From assembly GCA_037367355.1 (NCBI GenBank), contig CM074697.1:2604001-2668000 (forward strand): a stretch of DNA of 64,000 bases, given 5' to 3'. The notes under the pieces were generated by a model, which searched no databases, was not told where the DNA came from, and saw nothing but the letters and a program-made list of their open reading frames with translations. Position numbers and translations under genes: made by a program. Source of the DNA: Neoscytalidium dimidiatum. Lineage: Eukaryota; Ascomycota; Dothideomycetes; Botryosphaeriales; Botryosphaeriaceae. This document shows, in pieces, positions 21,565-32,198 of the stretch; within the stretch, counting starts at the first letter, position 1, and each line of letters opens with the position of its first letter.

Positions 21565-22905
21565 TGAGTGTGACGCAGGAAGACCTGGCCAAGAATGTGC
21601 TCAGGTGGAGGCGGGTGCTGCAGCGGCGGCCAGGCACTGGGGCTGGGACTGGGGCTGAAGAGCTGTCTTCTGCCTCTTCGGGCGGGTCGACGGGCTGCCC
21701 CTGCAGGGTCGGAGAGCTGAATCGGGGTGGATGAGGAGGTGAGCAGGCAATTGAGCAGGTAAGCTTCCGGACTATTGGCAGACTGCAGTCAGCGAGGGCG
21801 GCATCGGGCGAGAAGAGGCGTGTTGTGGCAGAGAGCTGGCAAGGCGTCGGCAGAGCTTGCTTCCCGTTGAAGGCGCGCAACGATCAGGCGTGCGACAGTG
21901 TGCGCCTTAGTCAGCGTGCAGGCCGCCCGCGATTGGCTGCGACCTGGGACCCAGGCCTCTCTCTCCCCGCGCTCGTTCTCCGCGCCGCTAGCAACTGCCC
22001 GCAGCGCCGCATGCCTCTCATACTTCTCTCCGCCCGCCGCGGCTTGCAGGTACGAACAGCTCCGCAAGCCGTGCCTGGCCGATTCCAGCCCTGCGCCTCC
22101 ACTCAGGCCGGTCTTCGCCCTGGCTTCGACAATACTGGTCCGCCCATCGTATCCTGCCGACGTAGCTCCCTCTTAGACACGAGTCCTGGACCACACAGAG
22201 CCGCCTGATCCACCTTTCCGCTCTGCGTGTTGCTGTTCCACAATCACGGGTTCCGGATGCTGTGCTGCTAAGGTGTCACCTCCGCCATCTGCCTCCCAGC
22301 CTTACCATGATTACCATGGTACAACTCCAATCCTCTGCCCGCCGCCCATCGTGGAAGCGAATGCCTGCCTCGTGCAATCAGCGCCCTGTATCCCCCGCAC
22401 TCTGCTTCTCTGAAAATGCCTGTCCCGTCTGCATCTCTTTATTACTTTGAGCAACCGCCAAGCTGGTATGACGTGCAGAATCAGCCAGTGACATGGCATT
22501 AAGCCTACGGACGGTTACTATTCCGGGAAATCCAGCCCTGTCTACTCCGCGAGATCTCTGCACCATCCAGCCGTGAAGCCTCCGTCCCTGGTGCAGATTG
22601 CTGTCTGCGCTCCCGCTTTCAGCAATGTGACATGTTTCTCTTACGAAAATCTTCTGTCCACCATCTGCTCCATCGAACCCCGGCCCCAGGGTTGCCTGGC
22701 GCCGTGACAGCACCACATGCTGTCTCTGCAGTGCATGAGTGAGCTGCGGCTACATCCTCCACGAGAATGTGAGGAGACCCGATTACAGTTCTGACCCAAG
22801 AGCCACGAGCCAGCGCCATGTCTCGCTTGCGCCAAGGTGGCCCGGAGCGCCATCAGCTTGACTATCGTAGTCTCCGATTCCCTGTTTGCCCCCAGCTCAC
22901 AATGA
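21565..22905. other. 1.3 kb intergenic
   Basis: Divergent space between the AIM11-like gene (minus) and the small secreted protein gene (plus). CT-rich and Cys/Pro/Ser-coding in all frames; no exon recognised. Confidence 0.5.
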
Positions 22906-22914
22906 CTATATAAC
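22906..22914 (+). promoter_or_regulatory. TATA box of the secreted Thr/Lys-rich protein gene
   Basis: CTATATAAC lies about 150 bp before the ATG at 23062, followed by a CT/CA-rich leader, a common arrangement for strongly expressed fungal genes. Confidence 0.55.
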
Positions 22915-23061
22915 AGAGGGCAGACCTCACCGAGACAGCATCTTGTTCACCACCAGCCAGCTTCTCCTTCGCTCAACACTCCTCGCTGCGGATCCTGAAG
23001 CCATCATCACCCACTGATCCATTGCTACACTTCCTTCTTCACCTCAGTCCATCAATCCAAA

Positions 23062-23813
23062 ATGTTCTCCACCATGAAGCTTGCCCTCCTTGCCCTCCTG
23101 GCCTCCAGGTGAGACATCCAGCCACGCATCACAGAAAGCCTACTTCTGACTTAATACCAGCTCGATGGTCGCTGCCATGCCCGGCAACACCAAGTCCGAG
23201 GGCTACGGCTACCCTCCTCCTCCCCCAAAGACCACCTGCACCACCAAGTACGAGACTGAGTACATCACTTCCAAGTCTACCTACGTCGTCACATCGACCC
23301 AGAAGATTCCCGTGCCCGTCACTGTATGTCCACTCCGCTGCTCTGTCCCGTCTTCTAGCAGACATTTAACCAATGAAAATAAAGACTACTGGCTCCAAGG
23401 TCTACACGGAAACCAAGGAGGTTCCTTATACCTACACCACCACCATCGTCGTGACGAAGCCTGTCACGAAGCCCATCGTTGAGACAAAGACCCAGACCAA
23501 GGTCATTACCACGGTAAGCCAATTCAAATTCAACCCTCACTTCTTGCTCGAGTTTACGGTTCTAATGCTCAAAAAAAAAAAAAAATAGACATATACCACC
23601 GTCTACACGACCAGCAAGGTCTACACCGACACCAAGACCGAGCAGAGCACCAAGGTTGGCACCAGCACCAAGGCTGTCGTCGTCACCAAGCCAGTCGTTG
23701 GTGTCACCACCTCGTACAAGGAGAGCCTGAGCCCAGTCACTACCTACAAGCCTTTCACCACCTCCAAGGTCAAGACTGAGTCTCAGTGCTACACCAAGAC
23801 CAAGGACTACTAG
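23062..23813 (+). CDS. Small secreted Thr/Lys/Val-rich repetitive protein (187 aa)
   Basis: Four exons: 23062-23108, 23161-23323, 23385-23513 and 23589-23813, with introns of 52, 61 and 75 bp; the phases agree and the frame is open throughout. The N-terminus (MFSTMKLALLALLASSSMVAA) is a classic signal peptide, so the protein is expected in the cell wall or outside. The mature chain is built of irregular repeats of the form T-x-Y/K-x-T-x-V-V-T-K-P (for example TTTIVVTKPVTKPIVETKT), giving alternating beta-like Thr/Val/Lys strips. Only two cysteines are present, one near the N-terminus (CTTKYETEY) and one near the end (SQCYTKTKDY). No enzyme motif is visible. A wall-associated structural protein or an effector-like protein is possible. 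The third intron carries an A15 run immediately before its AG. Confidence 0.78.
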
Positions 23814-26800
23814 ACTTGGAGTCTTGCTTCTGAAATTTCGCATTGAGAAAAAAGCAAGCTGGAGTGCATAGATTGGCCCTTGGTAATATGACGGCGAGAC
23901 TCGCTGCGGGCGGTTTAGCGCTGGAGGAAAACCTTACGGTCTATTCTTATGAACTGCCTACGACTAGCATTTTCTTGACACTCATTCCAAGCGGTTAATT
24001 GTCTTCTCATCTCTTCTTCTACTTAGTAGTATCCTTGGCTGCGTCCGCAAATACATGTGCTCTTGCCGGCTTACAGATGTCTCTATATTACTTTGTGCTG
24101 AAGCAACCCGACTCATGCAAATAATGCTCGAACTCAACAGTTCCAAAGTACAAGATTGAGACAAGCTCCATCGCCAAGCAGCACCACCAAGATTCAGAGT
24201 AAGAAAAAAAAACGGCACCCACTCAGCATCGTTCCTTCCTCGGACCTGCCGCGTGACGTTCTAAAGCTAGATGACAAGAGACAAGGGCGGGAGAGCATCA
24301 AGCTGCCAAGGCGCGGCTCGTAGATTAAGCCGTAATTTAAAAATGGCAACCTGTTCCTCCTCTACCCTGAGTCTGGTTGGGAGGGGGAAGCTCGATGATG
24401 CTGGGGTCCCGGGTTTACCCCACACTTTCCGCCATCCACTAGTGCCCGCTCAAGCATCGTGGCGATGGTTCGACGACGTGATTTCTTGGGAGAAGGATGA
24501 AGGATGCTTACCATGCGGCCTGCCTTCCTTAGGCAGAAAAAATAAAGCATCAACAGGCCAGGCCACTGTGCTCCTCGCGTAGACTTGCAGACTGCGCTTC
24601 CTGCCATTCCGTTCTATTTTCGAGGTCGACCAACGACTTAGCATTTCCCTTACAGATGGACGCGCGGTGAGATTCGCGCCGGCATTTCTTGCTTATGGAA
24701 TCGCACGATGTCACCCTTTCTGTCGGCGAAGGGCAAGTCTTTCTTTCCTGCGAGCTGGAAGGTACATGCATGTGCTCATGGCTGGCGGGAAGCGCCGCAT
24801 GCTGTGTTCGTGATGACCGCGTTATGCAGGTGTCGGGAAAGGTGTTGGTCTTAAACATGGCCGATCGATCATCGCCAATAAGCAGCTCGAGATGCTTGTA
24901 GCGAGGTGGTTATGTCCTGACACGCGAGAACACCGCGTCAAAGGCACTGACGTATGTCACGAGATTTTTCGGTGGCAGGCAATGCACTGCTGCGTCAAGC
25001 GGCGGTGAGGAGACGGTATACTTGCTGCTGGTAGGATGTCGTGTCGGCTCGATTGACAAGGTCTTTGTTTAAGGGAGATAGGGATCTCGGTAACTTTTCC
25101 ATCTTAATACAAGTACTGCAATCTGCTTCATTGGTGTCTCGGGACTGAGCAACGGCCGATGGAGGCATATGGAGAGAAGAACAGGACAAGCCTATGACAC
25201 AGCCCCAACGAAGCTTGAATGGTTGAGAGCGGTAGACGTTCGCCCGCCTGTGCAGATGTGGTTCAAATGTCTGGTCATATTTTGCCCTTTTCTTTTTCGT
25301 CTCAGGTGATGAAAGCTCTGCGGGCTGTCGATCTCCCTTCCGTTTGAGCCTAGATTAATCAGGAGATGGCGATGTCCTTGTGTAGATCCATGCAAGATGT
25401 TAGGTAGGACTGCATGCGGCTCTCCGAGAGGACCTTTGTGGGAATGGCTGCCTTGAATGCGCAAACTCTCGAGGGACATACGGAAGTCGGGGAGCCGATA
25501 TTGCCAACGTCTTTATATTAAGTGCGCGGACATGAGGGAACACAGGGAATGCCGAAGGCAGAAATGCAGCTGATCGAGCGGTATACGACAGATCAGGTGC
25601 AGGAATGACGGAAGGCCTGAAAAGTTGGAGTGTCAGTCGCTGCGTTGGGAGCGCGCCAACGCCGGGGTAGCGAGAAGCGTGCATATGCAGCTGCTTTAGC
25701 AGGCAACGTCAGGGATCCACGGGACGATCGCTTTGACGTCCCGGTACGAGTGAACCCGTCATACGGTACTCATCTTGTGGTAGTCGATCGAGTCAAGCCG
25801 GTTACGGCGCGCTTTCCATCCGCTTCTCGACAGACGATGGGTCGCTTCCCCCTTGCGGATTTGAAGCAGCGTCTATCTCCGGCCTCACGCTGCTGCGCGG
25901 AAGAAAAGGTGAAGTTAAAAGAAAGTTTGGATTCAAAACTTGAAAGCGCGTCAACGGAGACAGTTTCCGCAGAGAGCAACGCCGCGAAAGGATTCGGGCG
26001 CAGAAAAAGAGGCGTCCAGTCGGGCGACGTTTCCGTCGTAAAGGGGCGTTGGAGTCCGTGGACGGATCGGCGCATGCCGGAGGACGAGGACAGTTCGGCG
26101 CAGTGTAAGCCGAGGTAATAACAGGAGGGAGGCGTTATGAGTAACGGAGGAAGGGAAGCGAGGCGAGTGGAAGTGTGAAGACAGTGAAGGATTTTGGAGG
26201 AATTCTGTGTGGAGCGCCGCGGAAACGATTTTCCCTAGTGAAGTTGGATCAAGCAGCGTGTGGGTAAGGGCGGGAGATGGGCGCTCGACAAGACGCCGGT
26301 CTTGCGCAGGCACCTGGACGCCGGTGCTCCGGGAGCAACCGCCACGAACCAGTGCGTTGGTGGCTTCGGGAGGATCTCTGTCGGGCACGAAGGGGAAGGG
26401 AGTGCAAAGGCCGGGACGGGAGGCCGTTCGGGCTGGGGATTGGGGCTCGCAGTTGGTCAATGTGGAGAAGCTTGGAGGTCACACGGACGGGAGTTCAACT
26501 GTTTTCGTATTTCGTGGGATCGCAGCTTGGGTGGATCTGGGGTCTGGGGCGGATTTCTCCAGGGGACCCTTTTTTTCAGGCTGAAGACTTTCCCGGCTGT
26601 GGCTTGTGTGGGCGAGTCAGCCCTCGGTGCAGAGTGTTGCGAAGGGGGGCACGGTCGCGATGCCGGTTAAAAGGGAGATCCGCCCCAGACCCCAGCCCGG
26701 TTCTCCACAAACTCCATACAAAACTAACCGCACTCCACGGGGCACCGCAGTGAAATCAAGTTTTCGCCCTCCCCGTCACACCACCAATTGCTCATCGCAG

Positions 26801-26846
26801 CGCCAACATAAGACCGCCGTGCGTCCTCAATCGCCGTTCGTCTGCC
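23814..26846. other. 3.0 kb without a supported gene
   Basis: Contains the 3' flank of the secreted protein gene and GC-rich chance ORFs. A plus-strand ORF at 25630-26118 has a lysine/glutamate patch (EEKVKLKESLDSKLESASTE), but its start and end look arbitrary and the opposite strand is equally open, so I do not call it. Confidence 0.45.
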
Positions 26847-27143
26847 TTAGGCCGTCCTTCTTTGGATATCGCGCTCGCGTCGTCGCTGTTTCTCGCGTTC
26901 TCGGCAATCTTCGCATACCCCGGTCTCGAAATTCCCCGGAGCTGGGGGAAAGTGCCATGGATCTTCGTACATATGCGCGCAATCTGGATGGTCCGCACAA
27001 CGCTCGAAGCGATGGCTCAGATGGCCGCACTCCCACAGTCTGCAGCGGCAGGCGCAGCCCAGCCGATAATGTCTGCTCGCCGTGCTGCACCGTCGTCGCT
27101 CCTGCCGCCTGCTGCCACGTTGCCGGGAAGGACCGATGCCCAT
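26847..27143 (-). CDS. Putative small Cys/His protein with a WECGH motif (98 aa)
   Basis: Uncertain gene. The C-terminal two thirds read LWECGHLSHRFERC, DHPDC, a W-H-F-P-P segment, then GVCEDCREREKQRRRERD. Cys/His spacing (C-x-H, C-x5-C, C-x2-C) resembles short fungal zinc-binding proteins that begin with W-x-C-G-H and end with C-x2-C-R. The ATG at 27143 gives an Arg-rich N-terminus (GPSRQRGSRRQERRR) that may be artificial: a CTGCAG splice acceptor lies just before the L-W-E-C motif, so an upstream exon could replace it. No function can be assigned beyond likely metal binding. Confidence 0.35.
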   Translation of the reverse strand: MGIGPSRQRGSRRQERRRCSTASRHYRLGCACRCRLWECGHLSHRFERCADHPDCAHMYEDPWHFPPAPGNFETGVCEDCREREKQRRRERDIQRRTA

Positions 27144-27795
27144 AGGTTTCGCCGAGGGAAAGAGGAGGCTTTCTTTTCGAATTCTCGCTGAGGACCCAAC
27201 TCTCCCCATCCTGTCGATACTGCCTTGAAATATACGACGAGGCAAACAATGTCGACATGAGCTAGTCCGGCAAAGCATGTGGTGGTCCCCAGATTGGGAT
27301 AGCCGTGGTGAAACACAAACGATAATGCCATAAGCACAACACCAACAACGCTGTAAGTCCGCATGTTTCTGCCTCAGCTCATGTCTCATACCCTCTACCT
27401 TCCCTGTCCGTACCAAGCAACCGGTCGTGCCGACTCTTCTGTTTCGCTGTCTCATCATCTGCCTCAACACGTCTTATGTCCGCAATCTCCGCACCTGGCC
27501 CTTCCTCACAACACTCGCTGCGATCAACTCTAGGTTACTGAGATACACACAGGCCAAAAATGCAAGGCATCAATCTGGATCTATGCGGAGAAACATCTCG
27601 AGGGGCCCTTCCCCCTCATGGTCGACGTGGAGTCTCCAAAGGTCGGCAATGCGCGGAAGCCGATCTGGCCTGAGATCAACGCCGCCGTGGCCACCCTCGT
27701 ACGCCTCGCCTCACCTCACCCATGCACACGCACACCATACTACAGGCGGCACACACCGAAAAAAAATTTGGTCAGGCCCCATGGGCAGGAATCAT

Positions 27796-28797
27796 TCATC
27801 GCCCCATGTTCTCCTCGGCCCGCTGCGTAATGGCACATTCCAGCCGCATTTCGACCTTCTCCCCATAGCGCTTCATCTCCGACGCCTCAACTTCGGGCGC
27901 GCGCTGGCTGCGTCCGAGCATCGGCACGATGGCTGAATGGGCGTTTCGAAGCGCGGGTCGAGAACGCGAGGGAAAGGGGAAACACTGGAGGCACAGGTCG
28001 CATTCGGGGCAGCGTTGCTCACCGGCGGGGCGACGGTTTTCACAGGGACACGCGACACTCTTACGATGGGGATACCGCCCTTGTGGTTGAATCTGGGGGG
28101 CGCTCATAACGCGATCGAGGGGAAGATGGAGACGCCTGGAGCAAGCGCTGCGGAGAGTGTGGGAGTACGGAGAGACATGGAGTGCAGAATCTCCGTCTGG
28201 AGGCTCCTCATTTCCCAGCAAACCCCCCCTTTCTCCCACGAGAAAACTCTCCGCTGTGGGCAGTCTGCCCACCTGCCCACCATCGGGGTCGCTGGTGGAG
28301 GGCGCCAAGTGGAGCAGGTCGAGGAGCAGCGTTGGGAGTGGAGACGCAGCCAGGCTCAACGTGGACTCGGACAAGCGCTGTTTGCGCTCTTCCGCTCCGA
28401 AGTTGCATGTTGATGTCGCGAAACCCACCTTTACGTGAGCGACGGTCGCGTTGGTTCGGCCCGGCTGGGCTGGCCCTGGCTCGCGTCGCTGCATGTGCAC
28501 AGGGATGGAACGGGAGTTTCCTCCGGCCCCTGCAAGAGAGCTGACAGAACGAGGCGCGCCACGACCGAAAGCTTCAGCAGCCATCACGGAAGGCTGCTTC
28601 GGCACCCGCCGGCGGCGCGGTCGAAGCGTCGGCTTGAGGCTCCGGACGCCTCTGACGGCAGCCCAGGCGTCGTGAAGAATGGGCGAGGTGGCGTGAACCT
28701 CGGGCGCAGTCAGGGTCTGGAGATGCCGTGATCTGGTGACAGCAGCAGCAGAGCCGCAGCGAGGGCCTAAATCCGAGGGCGCCAAGGAACACGGCAA
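27796..28797 (-). CDS. Uncertain 333-codon ORF with a Cys cluster and charged C-terminus
   Basis: Open for 333 codons, but the first 220 residues have the Arg/Pro/Ser/Ala composition common in chance ORFs of GC-rich DNA. The last 100 residues look more genuine: a cluster VACPCENRRPAGEQRCPECD with C-x-C and C-x2-C pairs, then RAPEVEASEMKRYGEKVEMR and a short end. A shorter model could start at the ATG near 28109. The opposite strand offers a competing reading: at about 27567-27868 plus-strand exons (IWIYAEKHLEGPFPLM..., a GT-AG intron at about 27698-27744, then AAHTEKKFGQAPWAG) also look protein-like. The two overlap at 27796-27868 and at most one is likely to be right. Confidence 0.28.
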   Translation of the reverse strand: MPCSLAPSDLGPRCGSAAAVTRSRHLQTLTAPEVHATSPILHDAWAAVRGVRSLKPTLRPRRRRVPKQPSVMAAEAFGRGAPRSVSSLAGAGGNSRSIPVHMQRREPGPAQPGRTNATVAHVKVGFATSTCNFGAEERKQRLSESTLSLAASPLPTLLLDLLHLAPSTSDPDGGQVGRLPTAESFLVGERGGLLGNEEPPDGDSALHVSPYSHTLRSACSRRLHLPLDRVMSAPQIQPQGRYPHRKSVACPCENRRPAGEQRCPECDLCLQCFPFPSRSRPALRNAHSAIVPMLGRSQRAPEVEASEMKRYGEKVEMRLECAITQRAEENMGR

Positions 28798-30240
28798 TCA
28801 GCCACAGCCCGGCATGTTCTCGTGTTAGTAAGTGCAGCGCGTGCGCTGATTGGCGATCGCCGGCGGTTCGTACGAGACGCTACCAACGCTTCACCTTCCA
28901 AAAATTTTCTGCCGGCGGCCCGCGCGCGCAACGCCATCGTCGTCCGATGACAGACGCCGGTCGGCAGGCCGCTAAGGCTACCGAAGAAGTTTTCTCGTCA
29001 GGGGCACGGCGCCACCGAGCGCCAGGGCGGTCAGCCTCCCGCCCGATCACCGACACTATCTCACAAGAGAAGCACGGCGCTGCATTTGTACTACGTACAG
29101 CTTGCGCTGCGCCGGCTAGCGTACGCGAGAGATTGCGATGGTCAGAGTGCAGGCTGCACGGAACGGGCACTGGCACGGTTTTGCAGGCAGGGCGGAGCCG
29201 CCAGCAGAGCGCTGGCACGCTGGGTGCGAAAACGCCGTCGCTTGCTGCGTTCGCGCGAGGCAAATCTTCGGCATGCGGTCCGCCCGGCGTGCGCTTCCGC
29301 TGGGCGCTCGGCGATGCTGATGCGTGCTGTCTCAGCGCTGACGTCAGAACCGTAACGCCTGCTATCGCCGTCAAGCTGTTTCACGCGGACGAGGCTGCTA
29401 GGCGGCGCATATCCGGCTTCGAGAAAAGAAAAAATTTCTACAGACAAGCAAGCAGCGTCAGCCAAGTCACGGTGCGACCACAGTACGGTGGATCGATGGT
29501 GGATCACGTACGTAGTGTCCGTCTCAGCCCTACGGAAATATCGCTCACCCTTCCCAGCTACCGCTCGCCATTGGCCGTTCATGCACGCCGCTCGCAGCTA
29601 CCTCGAGGACCGGCGCACTTCCCTGCCGTCTGCCTTGATGGGATTGCCCAGCCAGGCAAGGCGTGCGCCGTTTGACATTGTTTGGGTCCGTTTGGCATTG
29701 ACAGACGGAAGCGCACTAGCTGCAGTAGCGAATGCTGAGCAGCACCAGCAGGACCAGCACCAGCAACCGGCGCGGCGTAGGCGGTGGTGCGCATCGCTTG
29801 CCCAACATCACGACCGCGGGAAGGCTCGCCCGGCCGCGCGCTCGCTCTCGCCGTCGGAGCGCAGCGTTGGATCGCGTGCGGGCTCCATATTTCCTCGCAG
29901 CGGAGCCGGGTTCGGCAATCAGAGGTGGTCACGGTGTTGTGTGTGTGCGGCCAGGTGGTTGAGGTGGGCAGACCTGCTCGGAGCGTAGGCGGATTTTCGG
30001 AGTGGGTCGCTGTCGCCTTGTCGCAAGACCCGCGACTGACAGTCCGCACAACGCCCGCGCCTCGACCCGTCCGCCATGAGTAGCATCCCCCACCAGCCCA
30101 GAGCACGCCCTCCATCTGGAGATGTCTTCGCGCCCCGTGACGGCATGGTCCCCGGCCGCCGTCATCCTCCGCTGCCCATCCCCTTGCCCCATGGTTAACC
30201 CCGATTAACCCACTGCCCGGCTTTCTCCATTCCCCAGCTG
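28798..30240. other. 1.4 kb intergenic, upstream region of the sugar transporter
   Basis: GC-rich. A plus-strand ORF at 28947-29675 lacks any domain or splice logic. Near 29720-29770 there is a CAGCAC/CAGCA short repeat. The last 60 bases before the TATA box contain two GGTTAA/GATTAA words. Confidence 0.45.
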
Positions 30241-30247
30241 TATAAAT
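30241..30247 (+). promoter_or_regulatory. TATA box of the sugar transporter gene
   Basis: TATAAAT lies 139 bp before the ATG at 30380. The leader that follows is CT- and CA-rich and the start context is CACAATGG, all consistent with a well-expressed gene. Confidence 0.6.
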
Positions 30248-30379
30248 CTTCCACCCCAGCCCTTGCTGCTGCTGCTGCTCTTCTCTTCACTTGTTCACCA
30301 ACACTTCACACAGCAACCCAATTCACCTTGCACTTCCCGTGCCTGCCAATCACACACACACGGGCCACAATCACCCACA

Positions 30380-32198
30380 ATGGGCCTCTTCAGCAAGAAG
30401 TCAGCTCCCGCTGACCACCCAGTCGAGAAGGGCTCGCCTGCCGAGACCACTCCCACCGATTCCCCTCGCAATGGCTCCAAGACAGAACTCCCCAATGGCC
30501 AGCTTCAAACCAGGTCCGGCGCCATTGCCGGCGCCAGGAAGGCTCCCCCAGTCGCCTTCATCATAGGCGCTGTTGCCTCGATGGGTGGCTTCATGTTCGG
30601 TTACGAATCCGGTCAGATCTCGGGTATCATGGCCATGAGCGACTTCATTAAGCGCTTCGCCAACTCCGACGGCAAATTCAGCCCTGCTCGCAACGGTACC
30701 ATCGTCGGTCTTCTCTGCATTGGCACTCTGCTTGGCTGTCTCATCTCCGCTCCTCTTGCCGACAAGATCGGTCGCAAGTTCTCCATCTCCTTCTGGGCCT
30801 TCTTCTACATCATCGGTGTCATCATCGAAATCACCAGCGACGACGTCTGGGCCCAGTTCGCTGTCGGCAGGTTGGTCGGTGGTTTCGGTATTGGTTCGCT
30901 CTCCACCTGCGTTCCCATGTACCAGTCAGAGTCCGTCCCCAAGAGCATTCGTGGCGCTGTCGTCGCCTCCTACCAGCTGTTCATCACTCTCGGTATCTGG
31001 ACCGCCTACATGGTAAGCCCTGGCCCGCCCCGCTCCCGTCTTATCTCCCCCACACCCGCTGACTCCACACGAACAGGTAACCTACGGCACTGAGGATGCC
31101 TACAACAACAGTGCCCAGTGGCGCATTCCCAACGGTCTGTCCGCTCTCTGGGCCATTATTCTCGGCACCAGCATCCTGTTCATGCCCGAGTCCCCCCGCT
31201 GGCTCTACCGCCAGGGTCACGTCGAGAAGGCCCGCGACATCATGGCCCGCCTGAACGGTTGCGACCGCGACGATGAACTGATCAACGGAGAGATCCAGGA
31301 CATTGAGGAGAAGCAGCAGGCTGAGGCTACCGGCGGTGACCACCCCTGGTACGAGGTCTTCACTGGTCCCCGCATGCTCTACCGCACTCTGCTTGGTATG
31401 GTCCTGCAGGCTGGTCAGCAGCTCACTGGCGCCAACTACTTCTTCTACTACGGCACGACCATCTTCCAGGCCACCGGTCTGTCCAACTCGTACGTCACCT
31501 CGATCATTCTCGGTTCCGTGAACGTCGGCGCGACCTTCATCGCCCTCTGGGTTGTTGAGCACTGCGGTCGTCGCAAGTGTCTGATGGTTGGTGCCGCCTG
31601 GATGTTCATGTGCCTGTTCGTCTACGCCTTCGTCGGCCACTACAAGCTTCCCAACGGCGACGGCACCAACAATGCCGAGGCCGGTCGGATCATGATCGTC
31701 TTCACCTGCTTGTTCATCGTCGCCTTCGCCATCACCTGGGGTCCCCTTGTCTGGGCCATCGTCGGTGAGCTGTACCCTGCCCGCTACCGTGCCACCGCCA
31801 TGGCTCTGGCTACTGCCTCCAACTGGCTGTTCAACTTCCTGATCTCGTTCTTCTCCACCTTCATCACCGGTGACATCGACTACTTCTACGGTCTGGTGTT
31901 CGGCTGCTCTTGCTTCTGTCTCTTCTGGATTGTCTACTTCTTCATGATTGAGACCAAGGGCCGCTCGCTCGAGGAGATCGACACCATGTACGTGCTGCAC
32001 GTCAACCCCATCACGTCGGCCAAGTGGGATGGCAGCAGCCTCAACGCTGAGGGTGCCCCCAACACGGATGCTCTGCACCTCGGCCCCGGCGGCAGGACGA
32101 TCGTCAAGGACCAGGAATCTGGCCTTGGCGGTGTCCGCGGCCGCAGCATCCACCACGAGGGTGGTGAGGCTCCTGCCGAGACCTCGACGCAGGCATGA
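30380..32198 (+). CDS. Major facilitator superfamily hexose transporter (584 aa)
   Basis: Two exons, 30380-31012 and 31077-32198, joined by a 64 bp intron that leaves ...WTAYM|VTYGTED... in frame. It imports hexose by proton symport or facilitated diffusion across the plasma membrane. Twelve membrane segments are readable. Sugar-porter signatures are all present: GGFMFGYESGQISG in TM1, GRLVGGFGIG in TM4, PESPRWLYRQGH before the central loop, LQAGQQLTGANYFFYYG in TM7, GRRKCLMVG after TM8, and a final ETKGRSLEE. The Q-Q-L-T-G motif marks hexose-type substrate recognition. The N-terminus (about 50 residues) and the C-terminus (about 60, Gly/Glu-rich, SIHHEGGEAPAE) are cytosolic and carry lysines suited to ubiquitin-driven turnover. 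Strong codon bias toward C-ending codons suggests high expression. High-affinity glucose transport is the best guess; the exact sugar is not decidable here. Confidence 0.92.

Noticed and set aside
21164..21880. 238-codon minus-strand ORF overlapping AIM11
   Set aside because: Different frame over the AIM11-like gene, Pro/Arg/His-rich, no family features.
25630..26118. 162-codon plus-strand ORF with a K/E patch
   Set aside because: Only about 15 residues look protein-like; both strands are open; no intron or promoter support.
28947..29675. 242-codon plus-strand ORF upstream of the sugar transporter
   Set aside because: Composition typical of a chance ORF in about 60% GC DNA; no motif; the antisense strand is equally open.
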